Assembly: GCA_961205875.1 (NCBI GenBank)
Contig: OY540814.1
Coordinates: 27,472,151-27,536,150 of the forward strand
Length of the DNA stretch: 64,000 nucleotides
Direction: 5' to 3'
Source: Sialis fuliginosa
Taxonomy: Eukaryota; Arthropoda; Insecta; Megaloptera; Sialidae
Shown here piece by piece: positions 35,969 through 47,889 of this stretch (positions are counted from its first letter, which is position 1; each line of letters begins with the position of its first letter). The position numbers and the translations under genes are program-made. The notes beneath the pieces are model-generated. The model did no database searches, was not told the DNA's origin, and saw only the letters and a program-made list of their open reading frames with translations.

Positions 35969-36435
35969 TGACACCCCAAAATATTTTTTTCAAGATATCT
36001 CAAGAACGACACATGTTACGTGAAAATTGTATAGAATATTTTTTGTAGAGCATTAAATTTCCTATAATATGGGTCTACAACGTTTGTAATAAAACATTCC
36101 CTTACAAAGATTTATCTCAATTTATTTTAAAAATTCGTGTTTTGTTTTTCTAAATTGATATTTGCTTCATTTTGACGTTTGCATAAATTTAGATTTAGAT
36201 TGAAATTGTCAAAAAATTAAAAATATATGAAAAAATATTCAGGTGCGTTTTAAGAAAAATTTCGAACTAATATTTTTTAGTAAAATTGTATAAAAATTAA
36301 GTGGTTAACCAATTCCAGGCAATTTATATAAACACTATCGGTTTTTATTTAAATTGTTGAATAATTAACTACCTACCTTTGGTGAATTTAGCACGAGGAA
36401 GCACTGTGCATTTACTTGGCAGATGTTTTTTTATG
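35969..36435 (+). repeat. Dispersed repeat family B copy
   Basis: It is full-length relative to 15969-16420 and 53983-54470, from gggtgacaccccaaaat to gcactgtgcatttacttggc. It ends within about 10 bp of the next element. Confidence 0.75.
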
Positions 36436-36441
36436 TTATTA

Positions 36442-36984
36442 CACTGAAAGAAATATCGTTCATTAATATTATGAAACGCATTCAACAACCATGAGTTCAT
36501 AGTAATAATGAAGAAATACTTTATATTAAAGTAAAAATTCATTACTTTTTTATTTTTAATGAATTTTTACTTTAATATGAAGTATTTCTTCTTTATTACT
36601 ATGAATTCATGGTTGTTGAATGCGATTCATAATATTAATGAACCAGTGACGTAGATAGGGGGGGGGATTAAGATGATCAATCACCCCCCATGAGAAAACT
36701 CAAGATATTTTTTTAAACTAGAAAGATCAAAATAGTAGAAGTAAATAGGAAAAATTGGGAAGTTAAGAAAAAAAAAAGGTCCTCAGTTTTTTTCAATTGA
36801 ATGATCTTTATTTCCAGTAATAAGAAGTAGATTAATAGACTAAATACAGTTTAAAAAAAAAAGGTTGTTCACTTCAAAATTATAATAATTATTTTTATTT
36901 TATTTTGCATATCATACCCCCCCCCCCCCCCCCCATCACAAAATGCTATCTACGTCACTGTAATGAACGATGTTTCTTTCAGTG
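36442..36984. mobile_element. Palindromic TA-flanked MITE carrying a nested hAT MITE
   Basis: Ends cactgaaagaaatatcgttc and its near-complement are flanked by TA (36440-36441 and 36985-36986), as in Tc1/mariner-type MITEs. With the insertion removed, the element is about 218 bp and almost wholly palindromic (arms contain cgcattcaacaaccatga and complement). Confidence 0.82.
36644..36960. mobile_element. hAT MITE nested inside the palindromic element
   Basis: A 317-bp element with perfect 15-bp inverted ends cagtgacgtagatag and the exact 8-bp target duplication taatgaac (36636-36643 and 36961-36968). A G run near the left end and about 20 C near the right end extend the inverted symmetry. No coding frame. 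Confidence 0.92.
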
Positions 36985-37014
36985 TATTATTTAATAAAAT
37001 TGCGAACTTTAGAG

Positions 37015-37335
37015 TCGGCGCTTATGGATGGGTATGTATGTGTGTGTGTGTTGGCGGGGAATGATGGGTGGATGGTGGTGGGTGCATTATTACCGGCGCA
37101 TATGCGCCTCAACCGCCGCTGCTGTTTTCTATAGCTCCGGTGTCATAAAACCAACTATACGTGATAGTAAAAATACAGTTTTCCAATTGCAACACACCTT
37201 TTCCGAGTTTTTCACGATATTGGAGGGTAACGTGTGGGGCCACTTGTGTGTGTTTGTGAGTAGACGACTGCTTTTTATTTCCGCAGACACATGTGCAATT
37301 GTATTTCGTCAAATCGTGGATTTTGTTCTTTGACT
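37015..37335 (+). other. GC-richer, CpG-containing low-copy island
   Basis: TG-rich text, then accggcgcatatgcgcctca and accgccgctgctg, stand out from the AT-rich surroundings. A 101-codon plus frame and a 67-codon minus frame overlap; neither shows a known domain. It could be a promoter-proximal or non-coding exon region. Confidence 0.3.
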
Positions 37336-37429
37336 CTCCGTTTTTATTGATATTGTTATATTAAATATTCATTTCGGAATATTCGAGAAAAATAAATTCC
37401 GTAGAAATGTTTCATAACCGAGATGATAT

Positions 37430-37590
37430 TGGTGTGAAGCCCTTCTTATTTAGATCTGGGTTTCTGGATATAAGCCGCGTCGGTTTGGTCGTTCTATCGG
37501 CCAACGCTTGGAAATTTTCAGAGCTCTATTGAAAGTGAGTCATAAAGATATCCACTGCAATATGCTACGAAGCGTTGGTCTCTACTTACA
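37430..37590 (+). repeat. Repeat family L copy
   Basis: tataagccgcgtcggtttgg, tcgttctatcggccaacg and atatccactgcaatatg are the complement of 51870-51955. Related pieces lie at 26585 and 55025. Confidence 0.6.
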
Positions 37591-38754
37591 ATTATTAAAT
37601 GTTTAATCCATTATCTCTCAAATTAAAATTTAATATAATTAAATCCAAATACAAAGATTTTAAGTGAAAAACGTTTGACAATAAAAACATTGATCTTGAA
37701 ATAAATAAAAAAATGATTCTAAAATCAAAAAAGATCATTCCATATCAATTTCTAACTGGCGCGACGAATTTTTTTTTTCAATTTTAATTTTAGAATCAAA
37801 ATTTTTTATTTCAAGATCAATATTTTCATTGTCAAACATTTTTCTGACAAAATTATCCAGAAATTAGACAAACATATTTTTTTTTAATTTTCTCTTGACC
37901 CATATAGCTGTCAACGTTGAATCAGAAGTTTATTTTATCCATCAAGATATTATAGAATATGAGTACCAGGGATGCTTTCATGAGTGTTCTAGATTTTTAG
38001 AAAGAGTTTAAGACACTCTAGTACGCAGGTCTTTGAAAAATCGAAAAAACACGTGTATTTTAAATGGGAAAATGGTTGAAACTTTTTCCACATTATTTGG
38101 AACAGATTTGGGGGACGGCCCGGTCAAAATTCATCCTATCCTAGTGAACATATATTATATTTGTCTGATACCCAGAAGGCAAGAAACAAAATTAATTGCT
38201 ATGCTTGTATTTGTTATATGTTACAGTAATTGCTATATAGGTAACCGTTTGAAATAAATTAATGTAATTGAACAAAACTATTGCTAGATTAGCTCTAGTT
38301 TAGATAATTAGTGCTAATTGTGATTATTATTAATGTTATTAACTCAAAATTAAACTGTCATTTCTGTAATTAAAATTTAAATGGTTTGTATAATTATTAT
38401 TAATATTCTGTAATTACCTTTACGTATTATATAATATTATTATTGAGTGAAAAATAAAATTGATTAACATTTATTAGTCAACTAGTTTGTACCTGCAACG
38501 TTGTTCATGTGTTAGATAGGATCTGTCAGACATAAAACCCATGAAGAAGAAGATAGTTAGGTAATACAGATTTCTGTTATGTTAGTCGATAAAACAGGTC
38601 GCGCGTACAAATGTATAGGTATATTTTTTATTTAATAAAAACAATTTGTTTGTTTAAACGTCAAAATTTATTTAAGAAAAAGTAATCGCAAGCTTTCGAA
38701 TTCACTGATTCATCCTCAGGTTTATAGAAAAGAAATTAAAAATGAGATAGATGT
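37591..38754. other. AT-rich spacer with a short internal palindrome
   Basis: About 37665-37720 (aacgtttgacaataaaaaca, ttgatcttgaaataaa) is inverted at about 37790-37845, giving a hairpin of about 180 bp. No gene is supported; the 74-codon frame at 38033-38257 is unrecognised. Confidence 0.4.
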
Positions 38755-39215
38755 CGCAATCCTAATAATTTATGTAAATAATACATTTTTGGGATATAAA
38801 GTAGTCTATGCCTTTCTTCAGGATGCAAGTTATCTCCCTGCGAAATTTCACCAAGATCGGTTCAGCGGTTTAACCATGAAAATGTAACAAACAGTCTTAT
38901 TTTAAAAATTCGTGTTTTGTTTTTCTAATTAGATATTTGCTTGGCCATATTTAATATCATTTTGAAGTTTGCATAAATTTAGATTTGGATTGAAATTGTC
39001 AAAAAAAAATATATGAAAAAATATTCAGGTGCGTTTTGAGAAAAATTTCGAACTAATATTTTTTAGTAAAATTGTATAAAAATTAAATGGTTAACCAATT
39101 CCAGGCAATTTATATAAACTCTATCGGTTTTTATTTAAATTGTTCAATAATTAACTATCTTTGGTGAATTTAGCACGAGGAAGCACTGTGCATTTACTTG
39201 GCAGATGTTTTTTAT
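38755..39215 (+). repeat. Family M fragment joined to a truncated family B copy
   Basis: About 38795-38895 (aagtagtctatgcctttctt, caagatcggttcagcggttt) is family M. From about 38900 it becomes family B starting internally (ttttaaaaattcgtgttttg) through gcactgtgcatttacttggc. Confidence 0.65.
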
Positions 39216-40319
39216 TATTATTAACGGTTTACATCCCTGCTTACAATGAATTACTATTATATTAGTTGATAGCACTAATAGGGTTAAAATCTCGCGGAGT
39301 ATTTTGCTGGTAATAAAGTTGTAGCTAGGTGCACATTAAAGCCTATCAAGTATAGTAATAATTTTAAGCTCGTGAAGTGTTATGAACGATTAACAAATTG
39401 CTATATCTACCATAAACATGTATTAGGTTTATTTACAATCACATAATGTTGAATATTTGTACATACATAATAATACATATACATATGTTACATACGGATA
39501 TCAAAGTCATTTCATTTTAGATTATGAGTTTCAAATATACGAGATATAATATTACTGGAGTGATAATTAAATATTTAAAATCTGCCTCGTGTTATTAGTT
39601 ACTCTCATAGTTGATGGCGTACTCTCTCTACTGAAAACGTTTGATATAACAGTAACCATGGAAACAGTTGAACACATATTTTTGAAACCCTGTTTATTGA
39701 TAAAATGCAAAAAATTTTTTTTTATATTTTCACATTTTTAGACTAGAATACCCTCTTAAAACGATTAATTGTACAAAAAAAGTTGTAAGATCTTTATTGT
39801 AGGTAATTTTCTAAACTTTATATTTGATAATAACTATTTTAGTCATAGAACCAATAGATACAGAGATATTTACATAAAACTAATTGTTAGCACCTTTTCT
39901 GGGCTGTAAAAAAGTATGCTCGCATGGGATTATTGGGGACTTTTTGTACCTTATTTGTAAAGACAAAATGAAGGTGTATACAAAAATCCAACCCAGATTT
40001 CAGAAATAACTTATTCATAAGATGTGTGTCTAATGAAGGGTAAAATATCATATTTCCTGCTGAAAGAAAATATCGAAAAATGTATCAATAAAGTGTACTA
40101 CACATATGTATGAAATTATTGATAAATATAAAAATACATTGTTTTTGGTTTTTATTAATGCATGTCTATATTGTTCATAGGTAAAGGTTTAATATCTATC
40201 TTTATAGTAAGTCCGTAATAAAATATTTACTGCTTTTACGTAGGAACTGAAATACATTTTTTGTATATAAAATTTAACTGTTTACATAAATGTGAATCAT
40301 AAACATGGGGTTTGTTTGT
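39216..40319. other. AT-rich low-copy stretch, no gene seen
   Basis: No repeat partner of note or coding signal was found. Confidence 0.35.
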
Positions 40320-40680
40320 AACATATTGGGTGGTTTTTAACCGATTTCAAAAAAGGAGGAGGTTCTTAATTCGGCTGGGGATATTTTTTATGTATGTTCG
40401 GTCATAGCTGCACCAATGTGGATGTCTTTTTTTATTAAACGAGTATAATATTCCCGAGGTGGTCAAAAAAAGAAAAAAAAACTTAATAATATTATAACAT
40501 AAAAATACATATTTTCTCTTATTTTCGTAAAAATCCCTTCATTTTTACGTTAATTATTGCATTATTAGTGATAAAAAAAGTTTTTCGAATTTTTTTTATT
40601 TTTAAGGTTAGGAAGCCTTTGAAAAGTAACGCTATCTATGCAGTTTTTTTAATTTTCCTACGACCTATAGAACATTTCTT
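40320..40680 (+). repeat. Insect dispersed repeat end plus family N copy 2
   Basis: gtttttaaccgatttcaaaa followed by ggaggaggttcttaattcgg is a widespread insect repeat tail. About 40493-40680 repeats 23810-24045. Confidence 0.6.
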
Positions 40681-40691
40681 TTACAGTAATA

Positions 40692-41552
40692 TACAGTGTG
40701 TTTCAAGTTGATTAAGACATAGGAAAATTAACATAGTAGCAATTAAAAGTGTTGTAGTAACCTTTGGTCAAATTTAACGATGTGTGATTGGTGCATTTTG
40801 AAATACCGCCACAAAATTTAGTAAAAGTGTCATTAGTATTTTGTTTTCAAATTTATATCTACCAAAAAATATTATTATAATTTTATCTAGGATGCTTACT
40901 TTTATTTCATTAATGTATTTTATTGTTGAAAACAAAATACTGTTGATTAATTTAAAATTTATCAGTTAGTTTCGAGGCGGCATTTCAAAATGCACCAATG
41001 ACACATCGTTAAATTTGACCAAAGGTTACTACAACATTTCCAATTGTCCCCATGTTAAATTTCCTATGTCTTAGGCGGCTATTACACTATCAAATAAATA
41101 TGTCAAACATCTTTGACAAAGATTACACTACATAAAATATTTGATCATATTTTCTTAGTATTATCTAGGGATATTTTCTTCTTTTTTGGTGCATTTTGAT
41201 AATCAATGTGTGGATGTTCGTCAGTTGACGCGATCGAGGTTTGAATTTACAACTGTGTATTGCTGTTTTTATAATCAATAAGAAGATTATCATATAATAC
41301 TGGATTATGTTGATATTAATATATTAACTGTAACTGTCAGTGATAACTTGGTAGTCGCCATTTTGATTTATCTGTCAAAAAACATTTGATTAAATATAAG
41401 AGACTGTCATTAACTATGATCATAGAAATATTATGAAGGTAAATATTATAAAAGTTGACTTATTACACTGTCATATTTCTTTGATCAAAGAAATTTTATC
41501 ACATTTCTTTGATAGTGTAATAGCCGCCTTAATCAACTTGGAATACACTGTA
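40692..41552. mobile_element. Tc1-like palindromic element, family F copy 2, interrupted
   Basis: Ends tacagtgtgtttcaagttga and complement, flanked by TA (40690-40691 and 41553-41554). The interior matches 15045-15457 arm for arm. A Harbinger-like MITE plus one TTA copy interrupts the right arm at ctatgtctta. Confidence 0.8.
41074..41528. mobile_element. PIF/Harbinger-like MITE, family E copy 2, nested
   Basis: Inverted ends ggcggctattacactatca and complement, with exact TTA duplications at 41071-41073 and 41529-41531. Removing it with one TTA restores cttaatcaacttgg as at 15433-15446. The interior matches the complement of 4650-5156. Confidence 0.9.
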
Positions 41553-41697
41553 TATTACTGTGAAAGATATATTTAAATTATTGCAGCTATTAGTGTATGT
41601 AATTCAAATCAATATTCAAACGCACGAATGAATATAATGGTGGTTGTATGTAGTAACATGCACACCAATAATAATCGTGTATTAATTGCTATACAAG

Positions 41698-41859
41698 ATA
41701 CCGGTACGGTGTAAACGTGCCTGGGAAGTTATCTTCCCTAATCAAGCGGAGTCTATGTGTGCAGCCGATCATTTGGAATATGATCTTGATCCAATTACCT
41801 ACGTGATACAAGATAATCGATTAACACTATATTATAATGTAGTGAATGTACCTACTGCG
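41698..41859 (+). CDS. Candidate internal exon, 54 codons, unknown protein
   Basis: A 162-bp frame lies in a low-copy island between a transposon (ending 41552) and repeat family H (from 41948). It is preceded by gtattaattgctatacaag, a plausible branch-point and acceptor though with a weak pyrimidine tract. It is followed at 41860 by the donor gtaagg. Both boundaries fall in phase 0. The peptide has protein-like composition, with Arg/Cys/Trp near the start and DPITYVIQDNRLTLYYN near the end, unlike the Asn/Lys/Ile runs of chance frames here. I do not recognise the family. Without the donor the frame continues seven codons to a stop. A decayed mobile-element frame is the main alternative. Confidence 0.4.
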
Positions 41860-41947
41860 GTAAGGGTTTCCGAATAGTCCCGATGCCAACTGGCAGTTCG
41901 TTTATTATATTATTTAGGTATTGAATAATGTCATCACGAAATAATTA

Positions 41948-42285
41948 TGGTTTTACTTCCATGTTCTGAAAGAAATGGAAGTATTGTAATACCATCGAAA
42001 AATCGTGTCCGAGAAAATGACAAATTCTGATTGTACTAAGTTCAAAACGTAAAGAAAAGTTAATTTCCGCATGGCGGCTGTGCGTGTGTCTGTGTGTCTG
42101 TCTGTCAGGATGTAGATTTTTTTTCGTTCACGATAACTACTGTAAAAATGCACCGATCTGAATTATTTTTGGGGAAAATGTTTGTCTCAGTGAGTACTCC
42201 AGACCTATTGATTTTGGTGCTAATCGGATTAGGGGTTTTGGAAATATTCGAAATTTTGTAACTTTTTTCGTCTGAAAAGTGAACA
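41948..42285 (-). repeat. Dispersed repeat family H, minus copy
   Basis: Complement of 22387-22697 almost throughout, with an added GTCTGT microsatellite (gtgtctgtgtgtctgtctgt) at about 42086-42106. The 66-codon minus frame is a shadow of the repeat. Confidence 0.75.
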
Positions 42286-42319
42286 TTGCATAGTTCAATT
42301 GAACCTAAGGGACATTTAT

Positions 42320-42680
42320 TATTTGTACGTGCCTAAACAGCCATTGAAGGGTCGAAAAACACTCTCAAAATTTTAATTTTAAATACTAATTAATACGTCA
42401 TTAATTTATGTTGCCTTGGAAACAAATGCAACTAAATTCAAATTGTCAAATTAGTTGTTCTACGAATGTGTAACAGGTGGACAAATTTTAAATTAGCGTG
42501 TTAAAATATATATAAAAACATATATAATACTTACTTCACAATTCGACAAAACATTTTTCGTTAAAAATGAATTTTTTCGATTTTTCGCGAAAATTTTATC
42601 GACTCAAATACAAGAAAATAACTCGTTGAATGAAAACTAACTCGGAACTATGTGTATTTTATGTGTAGTTAGTCAGTCCA
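42320..42680. repeat. Family J fragment followed by a family A remnant
   Basis: About 42330-42475 is the complement of 14045-14165. About 42485-42640 keeps the core landmarks of family A (tagcgtgttaaaatatatat, ttttcgatttttcgcgaaaa, actcaaatacaagaaaataa) with the arms lost. Confidence 0.55.
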
Positions 42681-43277
42681 GCATCTGAACTGATCAATAT
42701 ATGAATGTATCAGGATGCAAATCGTTGAAAATTAAATAATCTTTTAAAGAAATTAGTTGTTTTTTTATAATAAAGTTGTAGAGAACGTTATTTTCTATAA
42801 TTTATGTCCTATACATTTTTTCTTATATTTAAATAATAATAAATATTAATTTAATCTGTAAAATTTAACTAATTAATTTTATAAAGATAAGATTCTCTTG
42901 AATTTAATGATTTCTTAATTAGATTATCAGATATCGTTATAAATTTACATTCAATTAAATTCAAAATAGCTTTTAGAAATATTCCCGTTAAATAATTCAT
43001 ATAAAATTAATATAAGCGAATTTGAAATGTTTTAATTTATTACTTTCTCTATAGATATTTTTTATTTTGAAGTTTTCTTATTAAAGCTATTTAATAAACC
43101 ACAAATTTGAATATTATTGAAATATATAATTAATGAAGGGAGCGAAAAATCTTTACCAAACCCACGATAAATTTATAAGATATTAAACTGTTTGTTTAGA
43201 AGTCTACTAAAACATTTAGTTTAATATCAAATTAGATTTAATTGTTGAAATAATAATGGCGTGTTTCTAGCTGACGC
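42681..43277. other. AT-rich spacer, no gene seen
   Basis: Very AT-rich, with no repeat partner recognised. Confidence 0.35.
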
Positions 43278-43360
43278 CAGGGCCGTAACTACCACCGGGG
43301 CATCCGGGGCCCCCAAGCATAGGGGGGCCTAAAAAAGGAAGGTTTTTTTACGAAATCGGA
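43278..43360 (+). mobile_element. hAT-like terminus CAGGGCCGTAACTACC
   Basis: cagggccgtaactaccaccg, followed by GC-rich cggggccccc and a G run, stands out against AT-rich DNA and resembles hAT ends. No right terminus was found. Confidence 0.4.
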
Positions 43361-43934
43361 TTTAAAAAGTTATAATTAAAATTTGAAAGCATTCACATTT
43401 TTATTGAATAACTTATTTTTTCGAAAATAGTCACATATTTCAAAATTGTTCAAAAAATTTTTTATAAGGGGACGCTCTTTCTCGCATGATTGGAATGCGC
43501 CATGTCAAACCTGCATGAAATCACGTGTGTGTGTGACCATTTGATGGAAATGGAATTATAAATGTATGTTATATTTAACACATCAGTTTGAACTTGTCAA
43601 GTGCACATTGAATTCAATTAAGTTGAAATAACTTTATATGTATACAATATTAATATACACGCTGTATCGGTTTTTCCATGTTTTAATTGAATTTCACAGT
43701 ACATATTAATTAAGAAATATTAAATGCATGTGTATTTTCATTATTTACATTTTAATGTAATTACTAAGAGCGTCAAATCGTTTCACTGTTCATTTTTTTT
43801 TATCGATGTTTAAAAAAAGTACAGGATTACACTTTGAATTGGCAAAAAAAACTTGCAATCAGAAGAAAAAGTTAATTTTGAAAATATTAATTTGTTGTCG
43901 TGAACAAAAATTTTCTGCTTAGTAATATATTCAT
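43361..43934. other. AT-rich spacer, no gene supported
   Basis: A 97-codon minus frame (43810-44103) runs from this spacer into repeat family I and has no recognisable domain. Confidence 0.3.
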
Positions 43935-44245
43935 AAATAATTTTTGGAATGTGTAGTTCTGTATGTGTATAATTTTTTTTATGAAACTTGTTGCTAAATA
44001 TGTAAGTGACGTGTTGTGAAAATTTCAGATTTTTCTCGATGCTTGAACCATGTGTTTTATTGTACTTTAACCGTAAATACACCATTCTGCCATAAGAGCC
44101 CATGTTAATTTATAAAAATAATAACTTTCAAACTATGTTGTAAAACCTTTTGAAATTTTGTGTGGGTACTTAAGATTTATAAAGGAGTAACTTCTCCAAA
44201 TTTCAACTATTTCTCGTTGAAATTAGATACCTGCCATACATCCTG
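43935..44245 (+). repeat. Dispersed repeat family I, copy 2
   Basis: It matches about 9755-10045 closely, with an extra block (tactttaaccgtaaa) near 44063. Confidence 0.7.
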
Positions 44246-44579
44246 AATTACGTATATAAAAACGATTTTCTGAATGCTACAAGATAAATATCTAATTCAT
44301 CTTGAAGACGTTAAAGAATAATTGATGTAGTAATTGATATTCATTAACTTAAAGTGCTTTTCTTAATAAGGAAACGAGGATGGAAAAATGAGAGTTTTAA
44401 ACTTTCCGATGTGACAATTATTAATTACAGTAGAACAAGGATATTTTATGAATGACAATCTAAAGTTGAGTGAAGCATTAATGAACCCAAGTCATATCTG
44501 ACTTTATTCATGCTCATTTTTCATAATCCTCTGTCAAAAAGTTCAATCTCGAGTGACAGCTCGACCACTTACTGACCTC

Positions 44580-44640
44580 TATAAAAACCGCGCGCTCACT
44601 TGACCGTTGCAGTTGATCCGAATCATCCAAAAATACAGGG
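44580..44640 (+). promoter_or_regulatory. Candidate TATA/Inr core promoter
   Basis: TATAAAAA starts at 44580, followed by ccgcgcgctc, and an initiator-like ttgcagttg has its A at 44611, 31 bp downstream of the first T. That is the canonical TATA-Inr spacing of arthropod promoters. No coding frame with recognisable product follows; a TTA-flanked transposon begins at 44770. Confidence 0.35.
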
Positions 44641-44769
44641 TATGCTCGTTGGGGTAGAAAAATACATTATCTCAAATAAGATCGGATATATTAGATTTAT
44701 TTTGGAAATGATAGGTTTATAATAATGTTGTCATTTGGACTCATATCATTTTTAAACTAAAATTCTTAT

Positions 44770-45590
44770 GCCCGGTCTCACCGCTCAAACTTATTTCTGT
44801 TCCTTAGTCTTAAGTTGAACCTAAATTTTACGTCGATCTCACAGGTCTATCTTATCATATAGTTAGCCAAGTGCCACTTAAAGAACAAAATTCTGGGGAA
44901 TTTTGATTTTTGATGTACGTTGCTATGATGCAAGTTTATAATTTGTTTGTATCCAAGGTAGTTACACCTTGGTTTATGTCAATATAATTTTAAATATGAA
45001 TTGTGGATTTGATTTATACATTAATTATTATCCAAAAAATATTCAGTAATACACGGATATATCAAAAGCGATAAAAGAGGAACGAGTTTCACGCAGAAAG
45101 AGAAAATATTGCCATTTTTGTATTTAAAATATTTTAAATATATAAAATTTCAAAGTATTATAATTTTTGTTATTTTTTATAATAGTTTTAAGAAAAATAC
45201 TACTAGTATGTCATATAAATATTCAAGTCTATTTTTTAAACGAGCTATCAAAGCTAACACGTGGCTAACACTGGAGGCTTTGTTAAACGAAACAGTTTTA
45301 AAATGGTTAATTTTGACATATCATGAAAATGGTTGGTTATATTCATAATAAACTTGGCTCGAAATGCCATAAACTATTATACCTATGCCATCAATAATTT
45401 TATCAAAAATGTTTACAATATTCATTTTTGTGTACAGTTTTAAGGTTAAGTGGAACTAAAGTATCACTTTGGCTAGGACTTAAATTTAGGTGATACTTAA
45501 CGACTTAAGGAACACTTAAATCGTTGGTGCAACAATTTTAAATTTTTATGTGTTCCATAATCGCTAAGGTTAAGCGGTGAGATCGGCCAT
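44770..45590. mobile_element. TTA-flanked element with GGYCTCACCGCT ends
   Basis: An 821-bp element has ends tgcccggtctcaccgctcaa and, inverted, ttaagcggtgagatcggcca, with TTA on both sides (44767-44769 and 45591-45593). The sub-terminal ccttag/cttaag blocks also mirror. The TTA duplication fits PIF/Harbinger. The 79-codon frame at 45109-45348 has no transposase motif that I can see. Confidence 0.75.
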
Positions 45591-45593
45591 TAG

Positions 45594-46743
45594 TGATTTG
45601 GAATAACTTCGACACGTTTTAAAATATGACATGTTTTTAAGATGAAACGTTTACAAGTGTGTGCATATGCGTGAAAGAGCGACGAGTATATGTATAAGAG
45701 AAAGATGGATGAATACGTACAAATCTGTTTAAATTGGCTGATGCGTTAAAATAAAATATTTGAATATTAATTTAATATGTTTAGTTTTATTTATTTAATG
45801 AGCATGGTTAATGAGAACATAAGAAGTTTTATTTCAACCGTGCGCTTATGTGGGTGAAGCACATGCAGTTTCATTCATTTAAAAAAAATTATAGTTTAAC
45901 AAAAATACTTTTTGAAAAAAAAACCCTCTACAGTTTGGTAAAAAAAACAATAAAAATGTGTTTACGTAATACTTGAGCCCCCCTCCCCCCCTTTCACATA
46001 CGCTTCTATTTTAAAGGTATACATAATAACATCGGTTGATATTCGTTTCGACAGTGTTTTTATAATGAAAAAGATGCCTGCCTTACAAATTTCTTCATTT
46101 AGCAAATCAGAGAGGACAATATGAAAGCAATTCTGTGATTCCAATGAAAATAGTTTTATACAATGTTTAGTATGTATTGATCCGAACAAGACATTACCAG
46201 AAATAATAAAATTTTCGTTATTTGGCGCAAAACATAACATTGGTTCGTGTTAAATGTAAAATACTTTGACAAAATAATGATTTTTGAAAACAAATATTCT
46301 TATTTTTTATTTATTTATGTGAGGTGGGGGGAGGGAAATAAAGGGGCTGTAGAGGAACTAACAAACAAGGTTTATTTCATTTTAAAGATGTTAGTTTGAC
46401 TTCAACGCCATAAAAAGGAGATTGATTATAATCCAACAGAATTGAGTACACATAAAAATTAAACAAGTTACAAAGACTTAAGAATTTTTACAAGGAGCAG
46501 AGCGCGTTATCTTATTGAAAAACAAAAGCCTTCTGATGCATTTAGATTAATTAATTAAAACCATCCGCCGTGCTCTGATTCAACAAAATCTTTCTTCTCT
46601 AAAAAAAAACAACATCTTTTCTAATAGATGGATCCGTGGAAGTGAAAATTCTTGTTGGTCGTAAATTTAGAAAAAAAAAGAATATTTTTTTAAATTTAAC
46701 GTAGAGGGAATGAGTGGGGGGTATTAATAGTTGGCCGATGAAA
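45594..46743. other. AT-rich stretch with poly-C, no gene supported
   Basis: C-rich tract at about 45977-45992. A 92-codon minus frame (45962-46240) starts inside unremarkable sequence and has no known domain. ccatccgccgtgctctgatt near 46561 is a GC-richer patch without a repeat partner. Confidence 0.35.
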
Positions 46744-46840
46744 CAGCGGTTCCTAAACTAATTTTGTCGCGGAACCCTTGCATTATTTAAAAAAATGTCG
46801 AACCCTTATCATTTATATACATATTTTACACCCCTCCCTT
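46744..46840 (+). mobile_element. hAT-like terminus CAGCGGTTCCTAAACT
   Basis: cagcggttcctaaactaatt followed by tcgcggaaccctt is the classic shape of hAT ends that read cagYggttctcaaac...gcggaaccc. The partner end was not found. Confidence 0.5.
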
Positions 46841-47889
46841 TCCAATTTTAATAAGACATTAATTAAATATTCAAGCAGAGTTAACCCTTTAGTTAAGGGT
46901 GTAATTTGAACGTTGAGAAATGAAATAAATGTAAATTATGTTAGATTAAAAAAATTAGTAAATTGGCCCATTTTTGATGTAATTTATTTAAGAAATTATT
47001 TGTTGGATTGATTTGAAATTTTAATACATAAAAGTTGATTATATTGCAAACAATTTAATACTAATTTGAATGTTATATAGTACTATGTTGATGTAATTAG
47101 ACATTAAATTCTGAGGTCACATGTTTCTTTTTTTTACACATTTTCAAAAGGGTGAATTTAAATTAAAAAATATCTACATAATCGATTTTATTTATAAACT
47201 TTTATAAAATAAAGAGTTTTTAAACTTTTATCTATGAAAACATTTATCATATATGAGTTAGTAATTTGTAAAACTTTTTCTATGCATAATAAATATAAAC
47301 AAAACTAAAAAGTATTACAAAATTTTAATCAGAAATTTAAAAGTTGTTATAAAAATATCATTAATAAGCATAAATTATCGTAAGCGGCAAAAAGTTCATT
47401 TTCTAGGAGGGTGTATTTTTAGAGACGCAGTCGAACCTCGTTAAGTCGATAAGAAAATGTTTTACCCTCAAAGTAATCAATGTGTTATTTTACCAGTCGG
47501 TGAAAAGGACCTACAAGAGGAAAAAAATGTTTTTTTGTATCATCTTTAGGCTTTTTTGTATTTACACTCATAACTATAACTTTACTCCTTTATTTGTTAT
47601 AAATTTTAAAAGTTCATAAAACCTTGAATTTAGGTATTTTCATGAAAATGTGTAATTTAAAACTAATTTTTTTTAATAATCCACCTTGTATTTTTAAGTT
47701 ATTTAAGGTCTCAAGTATACGAATCTGAACATATTTGCTGGTTGTGATATTATTTCCACTCACTTCTTTCTAGCGCCTGCACTAGAAGATGTCAGAAAAT
47801 GTTTTATTGTATTTTATTTACAGAAGAGATAGCCGTGTTTTTTTATAGTAAATAATTTTCTCGTTCATATTTTATTTGTCTATTCTTAC
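46841..47889. other. AT-rich spacer with a pogo-like end
   Basis: cagtcgaacctcgttaagtc at about 47428-47447 resembles a pogo/Tigger terminus. Nothing else is recognisable. Confidence 0.35.

Noticed and set aside
45109..45348. 79-codon frame as a Harbinger transposase
   Set aside because: Too short and Phe/Tyr/Ile/Lys-rich, with no recognisable catalytic or DNA-binding motif; treated as non-coding interior of the element.
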